Below the pieces are notes generated by a model. That model saw only the letters and a list, made by a program, of their open reading frames with translations, did no database searches and was not told the origin of the DNA. 64,000 nucleotides of DNA from Micromonospora mirobrigensis. GTDB taxonomy: Bacteria; Actinomycetota; Actinomycetes; Mycobacteriales; Micromonosporaceae. Location of the stretch: contig NZ_FMCX01000008.1 of NCBI RefSeq assembly GCF_900091555.1, positions 62,001 through 126,000 of the forward strand, written 5' to 3'. This document shows positions 45,614 to 57,824 of this stretch, piece after piece (within the stretch, counting starts at the first letter, position 1; every line of letters starts with the position of its first letter). The position numbers and the translations under genes were made by a program.

Positions 45614-46345
45614 GTGGAGCAGACCCGAACGCTGACCCCCCGTACCGCCGTCATCTGGGCGGTCCTGGCGGCCGAGCTGGACCGCCGGGCCGGCGAGCGG
45701 CTCACCGTGCTCGACGTGGGCGGCGGCACCGGCGGCTTCGCGGTGCCGCTGGCCGAGGCCGGCCACCAGGTCACGGTGGTCGACGCCAGCCCCGACGCGC
45801 TGGCCGCGCTGACCCGCCGGGCCGCCGAGGCCGGCGTCGCCGACCGGGTACGCGCGGTGCAGGGCGACGGTGACGCGCTCGGCGGCCTGGTCGAGCCGGC
45901 CGCCGTCGACCTGGTGCTCTGCCACTCCGTGCTGGAGGTGGTGGACGACCCGGCGCCGGTGGTGGCCGCGCTGGCCGCCGCCCTGCGCCCGGGCGGGGCG
46001 GCCAGCGTCCTGGTCGCCGGTCGGGCCGCCGCCGTGCTCGGCCGGGCGATGAACGGCCACCTGGACACCGCCGCCGCGCTGGCCGCCGACCCGGCCGGCG
46101 CCGCCGGGCCGCGGGACACCCTGCGCCGCCGCTACGACGCCGACGGCGCCACGGCGCTGCTCACCGCCGCCGGGCTCACCGTCGAGGAGATCCACGGGGT
46201 ACGCGTCCTCGCCGACCTGCTGCCCGCCGCCGTCGCCGACGGCCAGCCGGCCGCCCTGGTGGAGCTGGAGCGGGCGCTGGCCGCCCGGCCGCCGTACCGG
46301 GACCTCGCCGCCCAGCTGCACCTGTTCGCCCGCCGCCCGGCATGA
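45614..46345 (+). CDS. SAM-dependent methyltransferase
   Basis: A 243-residue class I methyltransferase. SAM-binding motif I is TVLDVGGGTGGFAVPLA, followed by VVDASPDALA and VDLVLCHSVLEVVDDP. The closest general match is the SmtA/UbiE-like group; the substrate is unknown. The GTG at 45614 is preferred over one at 45587 because TAGGCT (45601-45606) lies 7 nt upstream, so translation would be leaderless. Its stop overlaps the next ATG by 4 nt. Confidence 0.88.
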   Translation: MEQTRTLTPRTAVIWAVLAAELDRRAGERLTVLDVGGGTGGFAVPLAEAGHQVTVVDASPDALAALTRRAAEAGVADRVRAVQGDGDALGGLVEPAAVDLVLCHSVLEVVDDPAPVVAALAAALRPGGAASVLVAGRAAAVLGRAMNGHLDTAAALAADPAGAAGPRDTLRRRYDADGATALLTAAGLTVEEIHGVRVLADLLPAAVADGQPAALVELERALAARPPYRDLAAQLHLFARRPA

Positions 46346-47505
46346 CCGCCCCGCCGGTGGACCCGCTGGCCCGGGTGGCGCCCGCGTACGACGGCGGCAG
46401 CCTCGCCGACGTGCTGCCCAGCGCGCTCGCGGTGCTCGGTGTCCCCGGCGTCGCCGACCCGCTCGGCCTGGCGCCGCGTCTGGACGGCGTACGCCGGGTC
46501 GCGGTGCTGCTGGTCGACGGGCTCGGCTGGTACCAGATCCCCACCGCCGCCCGGTACGCCCCGACGCTGGCCGGCCTGGCCGCCACCGTCGGCCGGCCGC
46601 TGACCTCGGGGTTCCCGTCGACCACCCCGACCAGCCTGGTCACCCTCGGCACCGGCCGGGCGCCCGGCGTGCACGGGGTGCTCGGGTTCCGGGTGCGGGT
46701 GCCCGGCACGGACCAGGTGCTCAGCCACATCGAGTGGGCCGGCGACCCGGAGCCGCTGCGCTGGCAGCCGGTGGCCACCCGGTTCGAGCAGGCCCGGGCC
46801 GCCGGGGTGGCGGTGACCGTGGTCAGCCGCCCGGAGCACGCCGGCAGCGGGCTGACCCTCGCCGCCAACCGGGGCGGCGACTACCGCGGCGCCGCGGACG
46901 TCGACGAGCTGGCGACCCGGATGCTCACCGCGCTGGCCGCCGGGGCCGGACCCACCCTGGTCTCCGGCTACCACCCGGACCTGGACCGGCACGGGCACCT
47001 CAGCGGCGTCGACTCGGCGCCGTGGCGGCTGGCCGCGACAGAGGTGGACCGGCTGCTGGCCCGGCTGGTCGACGGCCTGCCGTCGGACGCGGCGCTGCTG
47101 GTCACCGCCGACCACGGGCAGCTGAACGTGCCCCGGGACGACCGCTTCGACCTGGACACCGACCCGCGGCTGCGGGCCGGGGTGCGGGTGGTCGCCGGCG
47201 AGCCCCGGGTCCGCTACCTGCATGCCGAGCCGGGCGCGGTGGACGACGTGGTGGCCGCCTGGGCGACGGTGCTGGGCGGGGCCGCGCGGGTGCTCACCCG
47301 CGACGAGGCGGTGGCCACCGGCTGGTTCGGGCCGGTGCCCGAGGAGCACCTGCGCCGCATCGGCGACGTGGTGGTCGTCTGCCAGGGGACCGCCGCCGTG
47401 GTGGCCAGCCGGTCGGAGAACCCGGTCGAGGCGCGGCTGGTGGCGTACCACGGCGCGGACACGGCGGCCGAGATGACCATTCCGCTGCTGGTCGTCCGCG
47501 GCTGA
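46342..47505 (+). CDS. Alkaline phosphatase superfamily nucleotide pyrophosphatase/phosphodiesterase
   Basis: A 387-residue metallo-hydrolase. Metal and nucleophile motifs of the superfamily are visible: VAVLLVDGLGWYQ, FPSTTPTSLVTLGTG (Thr nucleophile), SGYHPDLDRHGH and VTADHGQLNV. There is no signal peptide, so it probably acts in the cytoplasm on a nucleotide or sugar-phosphate diester. The ATG overlaps the methyltransferase stop by 4 nt, which makes a two-gene operon. Confidence 0.88.
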   Translation: MTAPPVDPLARVAPAYDGGSLADVLPSALAVLGVPGVADPLGLAPRLDGVRRVAVLLVDGLGWYQIPTAARYAPTLAGLAATVGRPLTSGFPSTTPTSLVTLGTGRAPGVHGVLGFRVRVPGTDQVLSHIEWAGDPEPLRWQPVATRFEQARAAGVAVTVVSRPEHAGSGLTLAANRGGDYRGAADVDELATRMLTALAAGAGPTLVSGYHPDLDRHGHLSGVDSAPWRLAATEVDRLLARLVDGLPSDAALLVTADHGQLNVPRDDRFDLDTDPRLRAGVRVVAGEPRVRYLHAEPGAVDDVVAAWATVLGGAARVLTRDEAVATGWFGPVPEEHLRRIGDVVVVCQGTAAVVASRSENPVEARLVAYHGADTAAEMTIPLLVVRG

Positions 47506-47542
47506 CTCCCGGGGTGTCGGACCCGGGGGCTAGCCTGCGGGG

Positions 47543-48802
47543 ATGGGTCGGAGCCAGTCGTTGCCGCGCGGTGGTGATCCGCGCTTCGGGCCGGACGCCG
47601 ACGACTCGAGCAGCCCGATCCTGCACGTCGACATGGACGCCTTCTTCGCCTCGGTCGAGGTCCGTCGCCGGCCCGAGCTGCGCGGCCGGCCGGTGGTGGT
47701 GGGCGGCGTCGGGCCGCGCGGCGTGGTCAGCTCCGCCAGCTACGAGGCCCGGCGGTACGGCGTCCGCAGCGCCATGCCGACCGCGCGGGCCCGGTCGCTC
47801 TGCCCGCACGCGGTCTACCTGCCGCCCGACTTCTCGCAGTACACGGCCGCGTCCCGGGCGGTGATGCAGATCTTCCGGGACGTCACCCCGCTGGTCGAGC
47901 CGCTCTCCCTGGACGAGGCGTTCCTCGACGTGGCCGGCGCCCGGCGCCTCTTCGGTCCGCCCGCGCAGATCGCCCGGCTGATCCGTCGACGGGTCGCCGA
48001 GGAGCAGCGGATCACCTGCTCGGTCGGGGTGGCCCCGAGCAAGTTCGTCGCCAAGCTCGGCTCCACCCGGGCCAAGCCGGACGGTCTGCTGGTGGTCCCC
48101 GCCGACCGGGTGCTCGAGTTCCTGCACCCGCTGCCGGTCGACGCCCTGTGGGGGGTGGGTGAGCGGTCCGCCGAGTCGTTGCGCCGGCTGGGCCTGGCCA
48201 CCATCGGCGACCTCGCCGAGGCGCCGTACGGCATGCTCCGCCGGGCGGTCGGCGACGCGGGCGCCGGTCACCTGCACGAGCTGGCGTGGGGCCGGGATCC
48301 CCGGGCGGTCACCCCGGAACACGTGGAGAAGTCGATCGGCGCCGAGGTCACCTTCGACGCCGACGTCGCCGACCCGGTGGAGATCCGCCGGTCCCTGCTG
48401 GCGCTCAGCGAGAAGGTGGGCGTACGCCTGCGCGGGGCCGGTCAGGTCGGCCGGACGGTCACCCTGAAGGTCCGGCTGACCGACTTCCGCACCGTCAACC
48501 GGTCCCGCACCGTCGGAACCCCGACAGACGTGGCCCGGGAGATCTTCGACACCGCGTGGGCGCTTTTCACCGCCCTCGACCCCGGCGAGCGGATCCGGCT
48601 CGTCGGCGTACGCGTCGAAGGGCTGACCGGGGTGGCCGAGACGCCCCGGCAGCTCACGCTGGGCGCACCCGAGCGCGGCTGGCGGGAGGCGGAGGCCGCC
48701 GCGGACGCCGCGGCTGCCCGATTCGGGCGATCCGTCATAGGACCGGCCAGTCTGTTGGGGCGCCGTGATCATCGACGAAATGAAAATCCACCCCGGCCAT
48801 AG
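47543..48802 (+). CDS. dinB: DNA polymerase IV
   Basis: A 419-residue Y-family translesion polymerase with intact catalytic residues, in contrast to ImuB: ILHVDMDAFFASVE and PLSLDEAFLDVAG. HhH motifs (LWGVGERSAESLRRLGLATIG) and a little finger follow. The C-terminal tail is short and basic. ATG 47543 is leaderless: TAGCCT at 47531-47536 lies 6 nt upstream. No LexA box is visible before it, so expression may be constitutive. Confidence 0.95.
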   Translation: MGRSQSLPRGGDPRFGPDADDSSSPILHVDMDAFFASVEVRRRPELRGRPVVVGGVGPRGVVSSASYEARRYGVRSAMPTARARSLCPHAVYLPPDFSQYTAASRAVMQIFRDVTPLVEPLSLDEAFLDVAGARRLFGPPAQIARLIRRRVAEEQRITCSVGVAPSKFVAKLGSTRAKPDGLLVVPADRVLEFLHPLPVDALWGVGERSAESLRRLGLATIGDLAEAPYGMLRRAVGDAGAGHLHELAWGRDPRAVTPEHVEKSIGAEVTFDADVADPVEIRRSLLALSEKVGVRLRGAGQVGRTVTLKVRLTDFRTVNRSRTVGTPTDVAREIFDTAWALFTALDPGERIRLVGVRVEGLTGVAETPRQLTLGAPERGWREAEAAADAAAARFGRSVIGPASLLGRRDHRRNENPPRP

Positions 48803-48918
48803 GTCGTCCCGCTTTCCGACGCGCGACCCCCCTCGTAGACTTGCGGGTAAGCAGCCGGTTGGCTGCCACGGTCTGTTGGCCCGTCCGGGCCGACCAAGCG
48901 TGACCGGGGAGGAGTGCC

Positions 48919-49314
48919 GTGCCGCTCTCGGAGCACGAGCAGCGGCTGTTCGAGCAGATCGAGCGGTCGCTTGCCGAGGACCCCAAATTCGCCTCGGCCG
49001 TGCGCGCCAGCGATCCGCGCTTCCACGCGCGGCGTCGCCTGCTCGTCGCTGCCGGTGTGGTGATCGTCGGCCTGGCCCTGTTGGTCTACGGCGCGGTGAT
49101 CAAGACGCCGCCCCTGGCGGTGGCGGGCTTCGTCGTGATGTTGGCCGCGCTGGGTTACGCGGTGCAGTCGCAACGCCGGGCTCAGTCGCCCGACCTGCAC
49201 GTGGTGGGCGGCACGACCAGCCGTCGGCGCCCGCGTGGCCGCAGCGGTCGGCGGTCGTCGTTCCTTGACCGGCTGGAGGACCGCTGGCGACAGCGCCCGG
49301 AGGGGCACCGCTGA
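48919..49314 (+). CDS. DUF3040 small membrane protein
   Basis: A 131-residue protein of the DUF3040 family. The N-terminus MPLSEHEQRLFEQIERSL is the family hallmark, followed by two TM helices (about 41-60 and 65-82) and a basic Arg/Ser tail. GTG 48919 follows GGGGAGGAG; a TAGACT -10-like box is at 48836-48841. In M. tuberculosis the homologue Rv2169c also lies close to mraZ. A role at the membrane in cell-wall assembly is possible, but there is no direct evidence. Confidence 0.9.
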   Translation: MPLSEHEQRLFEQIERSLAEDPKFASAVRASDPRFHARRRLLVAAGVVIVGLALLVYGAVIKTPPLAVAGFVVMLAALGYAVQSQRRAQSPDLHVVGGTTSRRRPRGRSGRRSSFLDRLEDRWRQRPEGHR

Positions 49315-49527
49315 CCCGCCCAGGACCCAGGGGCTGAGCCGCCCCGGACCGTAGCCCGGCCGGAATCCCCAGGCCGGGCCCGTGCCTCGGCTGGTGGCCG
49401 GATCGGTCGGCCGGCGGACTGAGGCATCCCGGGTGCGCCCTGCACCGTGCCCGCCCGACCACCTGCGCCGAGGTGATCCCGCCGCGAGGTCCCGAACACG
49501 TCGATGCCCGGGAGATCCGCACAACTT

Positions 49528-49573
49528 CGGTGAAGATGCTGCCTCGGAACGCCGCGAGGCAGCATCTTCACCG
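49528..49573. terminator. 19-bp hairpin between the DUF3040 and transglutaminase genes
   Basis: CGGTGAAGATGCTGCCTCG (49528-49546) pairs perfectly with 49555-49573 around an 8-nt loop. It lies between convergent genes in the 49315-49653 gap, where I see no gene. Confidence 0.8.
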
Positions 49574-49653
49574 ATGTTGCCGCCGGCCCCAGCTCAGCCA
49601 CGGCCCCAGCTCACCACGGACCCGGACTGCGAGGAACCCGGGTGACGGGAGGG

Positions 49654-52122
49654 TCAGCGGGCGGCCCGGTCGGCCAGCAGCCGGCGCGGGTTGAACCGAC
49701 GGGCCAGCCGGTAACGGCCCAGGCTGACCGTCGACACCAGGCCGGACGACCGGTCGGTGAAGCGGGTCCGCCACCGCTGGAGCACCGACGGCGGTAGCAC
49801 GGCGGCCATCAGCCGGGTACGCCGGTCGGCCCGCGATGCCAGTTCGCCACGGACGGCGCGCAGCGCCGGGTGCAGCTCCTCACCGGTGAGCGGCTGACGC
49901 GCGTACCGGGCCCGTTCCTCGGCGCGGCCGAGCAGACGTACCGCCCCGTCGGCCTGGGTGTCCCCGCCCAACTCGTCGCGGACCAGCCGGTCGGCGGTGG
50001 CCCGCGGGGTCTCCGTCCGGTCGACGAGGACCCGGTAGTCGACGAGGGTGTCCAGCAGCTCGTCCCAGGCGGCATGGGCGTCGGCCCGGGCCCGGTCCGG
50101 GTCCGCCTCGACCACCACCATCGGGCCGCTGCCGGGCGCCGCCGGACCGGCGGCGGTGGTGGTCACCACCGGACGGGCCGCCCGACCGCCACTACGCCGT
50201 CGACGCAGCGCCATCCGGCGCAGCGCCGGCAGGGCGAGCAGGGCCAGCAGGGCCAGGATGCCGGCGGTCCACCACGGCCAGACCGGCGCCTCCCGCGTCG
50301 GCCCGCCGGCGCTCCCGCTGAATCCGTTGTCGGTATCCGTGTCGCTGTTGTCTCGCCCCGCCGCGCCGGGCGAGGGGTCGGCGGGGCCCGGCGCCGCGCT
50401 GCTGCCGGCGGAGGGGGAGACCGGGTCCGGGGCGTCGGTGTCCGGCGCCCACGCCGACCGGGTCGAGCCCTGCACCGCGTACGCGGGGGTGGCGTCGAAC
50501 GGGACCCAGCCGAACCCGTCGAAGTAGACCTCGGTCCAGGCGTGCAGGTTGCGGTTGGTCAGCACGTAGGTGCCGCCGGAGGAGTTGCTGCCGTTGGTGA
50601 AGCCGAACGCCACCCGGGCCGGGATGCCGGCGGCCCGCACCAGCCAGGCCATGGCGACGGCGTACTGCTGGCAGTAGCCCACCTTGTTGGTGAGGAAGTT
50701 GGTGATCTCGTCGCTGTTGCCGCCCTCGGTGGTCTTGGAGTAGCTGAAGCCGTTCTTCACCGAGAAGTAGTCGTAGATCCCGCGCACCTTGTCGTACTGG
50801 GTGTTCTTGTCCTCCACCAACCTGCGGACCAGCAGGTCGACCGCGCGTACGGCCGGGGCCTGGGTCTGCTGCTGCTTGATCGGGTTGTCGGCCGCCAGCG
50901 GTTGGGCCCGGCGCAGCGCCTCCTCGCTGTAGATCGAGCGGACGTAGTCGAAGGAGTACTTCTTGCCCCGGGAGTTGTCCCGGTTGGAGAAGAGGACCTG
51001 CTGCCCCCGGTCGTACAGCCAGGCGCCGCTGAGGTCCTCGATCCGGATCGGCTCGGCGTAGCTGGGCAGGAACGGCATGTTGAGGTTCTTGACCTCCACC
51101 GAGGCCCGGTACTTGCGCTGCTGCACCCCCTGGCCGGGCTCCGCGGTGGGGTCCGGCAGCCTCCGGTTGGCCGGCTGCCCGTTGGGCTGGCGGACCTGGA
51201 AACCGTTGGGCCGCAGATCGTCGGCGACCGCGTAGCGCAGGTAGAACGGCTCCGGCTCGTTGGTGGTCACCTTGACCATGTCGGTCGTCTCGGACTGGTT
51301 CAACTGCCCGCTGAGCGCCGCGAAGAGGTCGATCCGGCTCGGTGAGCCGCCCTGTCCGGGCCGGCCGGTGCCGGTGCCGTTGCCCGAGTTCAACGAGTTG
51401 AGCAGGCCGCCGCTCAACCCCGGTACCGCCAGCGGCAGGGCCACGGCCAGCGCGACACCCACCACCGCCAGGCGGCGGCCGGCGGCGGCCAGCGGGGAGG
51501 ACTCCCACACGTCGATGTCGCGGCCCTCGCCGGTGAACCGGCGGCCGAACCGGCGGACCCGGTCGACGTTGTCGGTGAGCAGCAGCCACAGGTAGCCCGC
51601 AGCGCCGATCGCGAACGGCACGGCGGGGACGCTGTCCACGTAGACCGCCACCGGCACCGAGTAGATCGCCAGCATCGGCAGCCCGGCCAGCGCCGGGCGG
51701 CGCAGCCCGACCGCCAGCACGTCCACCACGATCGCCACGCCGCCGACCCCGAGCACGGTGACGAAGAGCAGCGGGTCGGTGTCCGGCACCTTGACGCCGT
51801 ACGACCGCATGTCCTGCACCGACGCGGCCATCAGGTCACCGAAGTGGTCGATGGTGGCCGGGGTGGGCAGGAAGGCGAGCAGCTCCGTGCCGCCCGGGAA
51901 GATCCAGGTCAGCGCGAGCAGCAGGCCGGCCAGCATGCCGAGGATCTGCCCCCAGAGCGGCACCCGGAGCATCCGGGCCAGCGCGGCGACGCCGGCCACC
52001 ACGGTGACCGCGACGGCTGCCTGGATCAGCCAGGTCCAGCGTTGGAAGATCGCCGACAGCGGGGCCGCCGCGAGCAGGGTCGCTGCCGCCGCCACGAATC
52101 CGAGGCTGCGTTGCCCGATCAT
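49654..52122 (-). CDS. Membrane transglutaminase-like protease (TgpA type)
   Basis: An 822-residue membrane protein. About seven N-terminal helices (1-225), an extracellular transglutaminase-like domain with the triad Cys484 (GYCQQYAVAMAWLVRAAGIPARV region), His527 (LHAWTEVYF) and Asp543 (FDATPAY), a low-complexity Asp/Ser/Pro stretch, one further helix (about 635) and a cytoplasmic helical tail. It is the last member of the MoxR-DUF58-transglutaminase trio, which is widespread and of poorly understood function. ATG 52122 follows GGGAG; a GTG further upstream overlaps the DUF58 gene and was not used. Confidence 0.92.
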   Translation of the reverse strand: MIGQRSLGFVAAAATLLAAAPLSAIFQRWTWLIQAAVAVTVVAGVAALARMLRVPLWGQILGMLAGLLLALTWIFPGGTELLAFLPTPATIDHFGDLMAASVQDMRSYGVKVPDTDPLLFVTVLGVGGVAIVVDVLAVGLRRPALAGLPMLAIYSVPVAVYVDSVPAVPFAIGAAGYLWLLLTDNVDRVRRFGRRFTGEGRDIDVWESSPLAAAGRRLAVVGVALAVALPLAVPGLSGGLLNSLNSGNGTGTGRPGQGGSPSRIDLFAALSGQLNQSETTDMVKVTTNEPEPFYLRYAVADDLRPNGFQVRQPNGQPANRRLPDPTAEPGQGVQQRKYRASVEVKNLNMPFLPSYAEPIRIEDLSGAWLYDRGQQVLFSNRDNSRGKKYSFDYVRSIYSEEALRRAQPLAADNPIKQQQTQAPAVRAVDLLVRRLVEDKNTQYDKVRGIYDYFSVKNGFSYSKTTEGGNSDEITNFLTNKVGYCQQYAVAMAWLVRAAGIPARVAFGFTNGSNSSGGTYVLTNRNLHAWTEVYFDGFGWVPFDATPAYAVQGSTRSAWAPDTDAPDPVSPSAGSSAAPGPADPSPGAAGRDNSDTDTDNGFSGSAGGPTREAPVWPWWTAGILALLALLALPALRRMALRRRRSGGRAARPVVTTTAAGPAAPGSGPMVVVEADPDRARADAHAAWDELLDTLVDYRVLVDRTETPRATADRLVRDELGGDTQADGAVRLLGRAEERARYARQPLTGEELHPALRAVRGELASRADRRTRLMAAVLPPSVLQRWRTRFTDRSSGLVSTVSLGRYRLARRFNPRRLLADRAAR

Positions 52123-52138
52123 GAACTCACTCCCGACG

Positions 52139-53437
52139 TCATCGCATCCCACCGGCTACCGTCTCGGCCATCGCCGCCCGCATCGCGAAACCCTGCGACC
52201 CGCGTCCCGCCTGCGGCCAGAGCACGGGCAGCCGGGCGCCGTGCTCGACGCTGATCACCCGCCAGCCGCTCTGCATCAGGGCCAGTGCCGCGCTGCCGTG
52301 CGCGTGCTCGGCCTCGGCCCGCGCCTTGGTCGGCAGGTTCAGCCAGGTCGAGCTGTCCAGCAGGAACGCGACACAGGTCGCGCCGTTGCCCCGCAGGCTC
52401 GCCAACAACTCGGCCTCGGCCGTGCTCAACGTGCCGAGCAGGGCGATGATCAGGCCACCGTCGGCGCGCTGGCGGACCTGCTGCACCAGGCTGCTCAACT
52501 CGCCCCGCTTGTCCAGCCGGACGTCGGCCAGGTGGTCCAGGATCAGTCCGTCACCGGCGCCCTCGCTGGCGTCCACGTCCGCGCCCGCCCCGGTCACCAG
52601 CCGCAGCTTGTAGCCGGCCTGACGCAGGTGCACCGCGACGCTCGCCGCGGCCGACACGGCCCACTCGAAGCTGGCCGTCGGCCCCTCGCCCCGGTGCCCG
52701 TACGCACGGGTGTCCAGCACGACCGTGGCCCGGCTCTCCCAGGGCTGCTCCTCCCGGCGCACCATCAGCTCGCCGGTGCGCGCGGTGGACTTCCAGTGCA
52801 CCCGGCGCAGGTCGTCGCCCCGGCGGTACTCCCGGGTGGCCGCGTCGTCCTCGCCGTGCACCGCCACCGACCGGGCCCGGCTGTCGCCGCTGCCCGCGTA
52901 CTCCCCGGGGAGCCGCACCGACGGCAGCGCGGCGACCTGCGGGATCACCGTCAGCCGGTCGATGCTGGGGAAGGCCCGGGACAGCTCGCAGAGCCCGAAC
53001 GGGTCGGTCATCCGGACCACCAGCGGGCCCACCTCGTAGCGGCCGCGCACGTCCGCGCGGACCGTGTACGCCACCGAGCTCGCCTGGTGCGCGCCGAGCC
53101 GTTCCAGCACCACCCGGGGGCGGCTGCCCAGCGCGTAGGGCAGCCGGTCCTCCAGCAGCAGCGTCCCGGTGGGCAACCGGGACAGGTTCTGCAGGCGCAG
53201 CACGATCCGGGAGCTCGCGCCCACCGGCGCCCGGTGCGGCTCCAGGGACCGGTTGCAGGCAAGCTTGTAGCGGCTGCGCCCGACGTACGCCGCGGCCAGC
53301 AGCGGCAGCACCGCGAGCAGGACGGCCACCCGCAGCAGGTCCTTCTCGCCGAGGATGGCCGCGGAGATCGCGGCGGCGACCGCGGCGGCCAGGAACGACC
53401 GGCCGCGGGTGGTCAGGCCGCGCATCCCCTCCCGCAC
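52139..53437 (-). CDS. DUF58 domain protein
   Basis: A 432-residue protein with two N-terminal TM helices (about 13-50), a beta-rich domain (VARFTVRADVRGRYEVGPL-like) and the DUF58 signature EYRRGDDLRRVHWKSTARTGELMVRR (about 215). A von Willebrand-like fold (VVLDTRAY, DSSTWL) ends the protein. It is thought to work with MoxR ATPases. GTG 53437 lies 1 nt after the MoxR stop; an ATG at 53425 is the alternative. Confidence 0.9.
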   Translation of the reverse strand: MREGMRGLTTRGRSFLAAAVAAAISAAILGEKDLLRVAVLLAVLPLLAAAYVGRSRYKLACNRSLEPHRAPVGASSRIVLRLQNLSRLPTGTLLLEDRLPYALGSRPRVVLERLGAHQASSVAYTVRADVRGRYEVGPLVVRMTDPFGLCELSRAFPSIDRLTVIPQVAALPSVRLPGEYAGSGDSRARSVAVHGEDDAATREYRRGDDLRRVHWKSTARTGELMVRREEQPWESRATVVLDTRAYGHRGEGPTASFEWAVSAAASVAVHLRQAGYKLRLVTGAGADVDASEGAGDGLILDHLADVRLDKRGELSSLVQQVRQRADGGLIIALLGTLSTAEAELLASLRGNGATCVAFLLDSSTWLNLPTKARAEAEHAHGSAALALMQSGWRVISVEHGARLPVLWPQAGRGSQGFAMRAAMAETVAGGMR

Positions 53438-53438
53438 G

Positions 53439-54494
53439 TCACGGCCTCCGCGGCTCGTACGGCCCGCGGCCGTTGTTCGGCGCCGGTGGGCGGGTGTCGT
53501 ACGGCGAGCGCTTGCGGTCGTGCGGCAACGGCAGCCGGTGCACCAGCTCCGAGACGATCGCGTCGGTGGTGCGCCGGGCCAGCTGCGCGTCGGCGGTCGG
53601 GATGATCCGGTGCGCCAGCACCGGCACCGCCAGCACCTGAAGGTCGTCGGGGAGCACGTAGTCGCGTCCCTCCAGGGCGGCCACCGCCCGGGCGGTGCGC
53701 AGCAGTTGCAGGGTGGCCCGTGGGGAGGCGCCCAACCGCAGGTCGGGGGCCTCCCGGGTGGCGGTGACCAGGTCGATGGCGTACTGCTTGACCGCGTCGG
53801 CGACGTGTACCTGCCGGACGTGGGCGATCAGCCGGCGGACGGTCGCCGCGTCGGAGACCGGTCGCAGCTCCTGCAACGGGTCGGTGGCGCCGTGCCCGTC
53901 CAACATGGCCAGCTCCGCCTCGGGACCCGGGTAGCCCATCGCGATCCGGGCGGTGAACCGGTCGCGCTGCGCCTCCGGGAGGGGGTACGTCCCCTCCATC
54001 TCGATCGGGTTCTGGGTGGCGATCACCATGAACGGGGTCTGGAGCTGGTAGGTCACGCCGTCGACGGTGACCTGCCGCTCCTCCATGCACTCCAGCAGCG
54101 CCGACTGGGTCTTCGGCGAGGCCCGGTTGATCTCGTCGCCGACGACCAGGTTGGCGAAGACCGCGCCGGGGCGGAACTCGAAGTCGTGGGTCTCCTGGTT
54201 GTAGACGCTGACGCCGGTGACGTCGCTGGGGAGCAGGTCGGGGGTGAACTGGATCCGCCGCACCGAGCAGTCGATCGAGCGGGCCAGCGCCTTGGCGAGC
54301 TTGGTCTTGCCGACCCCGGGCACGTCCTCGATGAGCAGGTGACCCTCGGCGAGCAGGACGGCCAGGGCGAGCCGCACGGTGGCGGTCTTGCCCTCGATGA
54401 CCTGCTCGATGTTGTCGACGATCGCTTCACTGGCGGCGCGGAACTCGTCGTGCGGCAGCAGACCGCCCACCTCGTCCCAGGTCTGTTGTGTCAC
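53439..54494 (-). CDS. MoxR-family AAA+ ATPase
   Basis: A 351-residue chaperone-like ATPase. Walker A VPGVGKTKLAKALA, Walker B VVGDEINRASPKTQSALLECM, sensor motifs ATQNPIEMEGTYPLPEAQ. It is thought to remodel or activate partners such as the DUF58 and transglutaminase proteins encoded after it. GTG 54494 follows AGGAGGCCC. The frame is open for about 100 nt upstream but has no family match there. Confidence 0.95.
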   Translation of the reverse strand: MTQQTWDEVGGLLPHDEFRAASEAIVDNIEQVIEGKTATVRLALAVLLAEGHLLIEDVPGVGKTKLAKALARSIDCSVRRIQFTPDLLPSDVTGVSVYNQETHDFEFRPGAVFANLVVGDEINRASPKTQSALLECMEERQVTVDGVTYQLQTPFMVIATQNPIEMEGTYPLPEAQRDRFTARIAMGYPGPEAELAMLDGHGATDPLQELRPVSDAATVRRLIAHVRQVHVADAVKQYAIDLVTATREAPDLRLGASPRATLQLLRTARAVAALEGRDYVLPDDLQVLAVPVLAHRIIPTADAQLARRTTDAIVSELVHRLPLPHDRKRSPYDTRPPAPNNGRGPYEPRRP

Positions 54495-54768
54495 GGGCCT
54501 CCTCCTCGTCGCCGGACGGCAGCTCTGAATAGAGCACCTGGACCCGCCGTTGGGTTCGCGACGTGCGAGCCTCGTCTGCCGCAAAAATCTCACTGGCCTC
54601 TCAGGCTATCCATGTTTCTCGTCACCGCCGACCCCCGCAGGCGGTCGGTCGGTTACGCCCGGAATATTCGCCCGTCCGGGGATTCCCGGGAGCAACGGGA
54701 CGATCACGTGGCGTTGCGGGGGCGTCCCGGGGCGTGGGCGCGCCCACCTGCTGTCGGGGCCGGCGCGC

Positions 54769-54774
54769 TACACT
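54769..54774 (+). promoter_or_regulatory. -10 box of the leuS leader transcript
   Basis: TACACT lies 7 nt before the leader-peptide ATG, so transcription should begin at or within a base or two of that ATG (leaderless). The -35 region is weak. Confidence 0.65.
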
Positions 54775-54781
54775 GCGGGTC

Positions 54782-54820
54782 ATGGCCGGAGTCTTCCTGC
54801 TTCTTACCGAGCCGTGCTGA
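54782..54820 (+). CDS. leuS leader peptide
   Basis: A 12-residue peptide, MAGVFLLLTEPC, with three consecutive Leu codons (CTG CTT CTT, 54797-54805). CTT is rare in this genome, so starvation for its tRNA would stall ribosomes there. It is followed by an intrinsic terminator and by leuS. This layout is that of a leucine-sensing attenuator. Confidence 0.75.
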   Translation: MAGVFLLLTEPC

Positions 54821-54871
54821 TCCGCTGACGCGCGACAGCACGGCCGCCCCTCCTGCGCGAGGGGCTTTTTT
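54811..54871 (+). promoter_or_regulatory. leuS attenuator (stem 1 and intrinsic terminator)
   Basis: Stem 1: GCCGTGCTG (54811-54819, overlapping the leader-peptide end) pairs with CAGCACGGC (54836-54844). Terminator: GCCCCTC (54846-54852) pairs with GAGGGGC (54859-54865), then TTTTTT (54866-54871). A U-tract of this kind is rare in this window. An antiterminator pairing is not obvious by eye. Confidence 0.75.
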
Positions 54872-54925
54872 GTGCCCGCAAGCAGAAACTCCCCATGTCC
54901 GACATGACCGCGCCGAGGAGACGCC

Positions 54926-57766
<2,841 letters not shown>

Positions 57767-57824
57767 CGACCGCGTCCCCGCCGCCCGTCCCGTCCGGCGA
57801 GGCCGGGGCGGCTCGACCCGCCGT

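Noticed and set aside
47500..47543. LexA box before dinB
   Set aside because: No match to TCGAAC-n4-GTTCGA; only a TAGCCT promoter box is visible.
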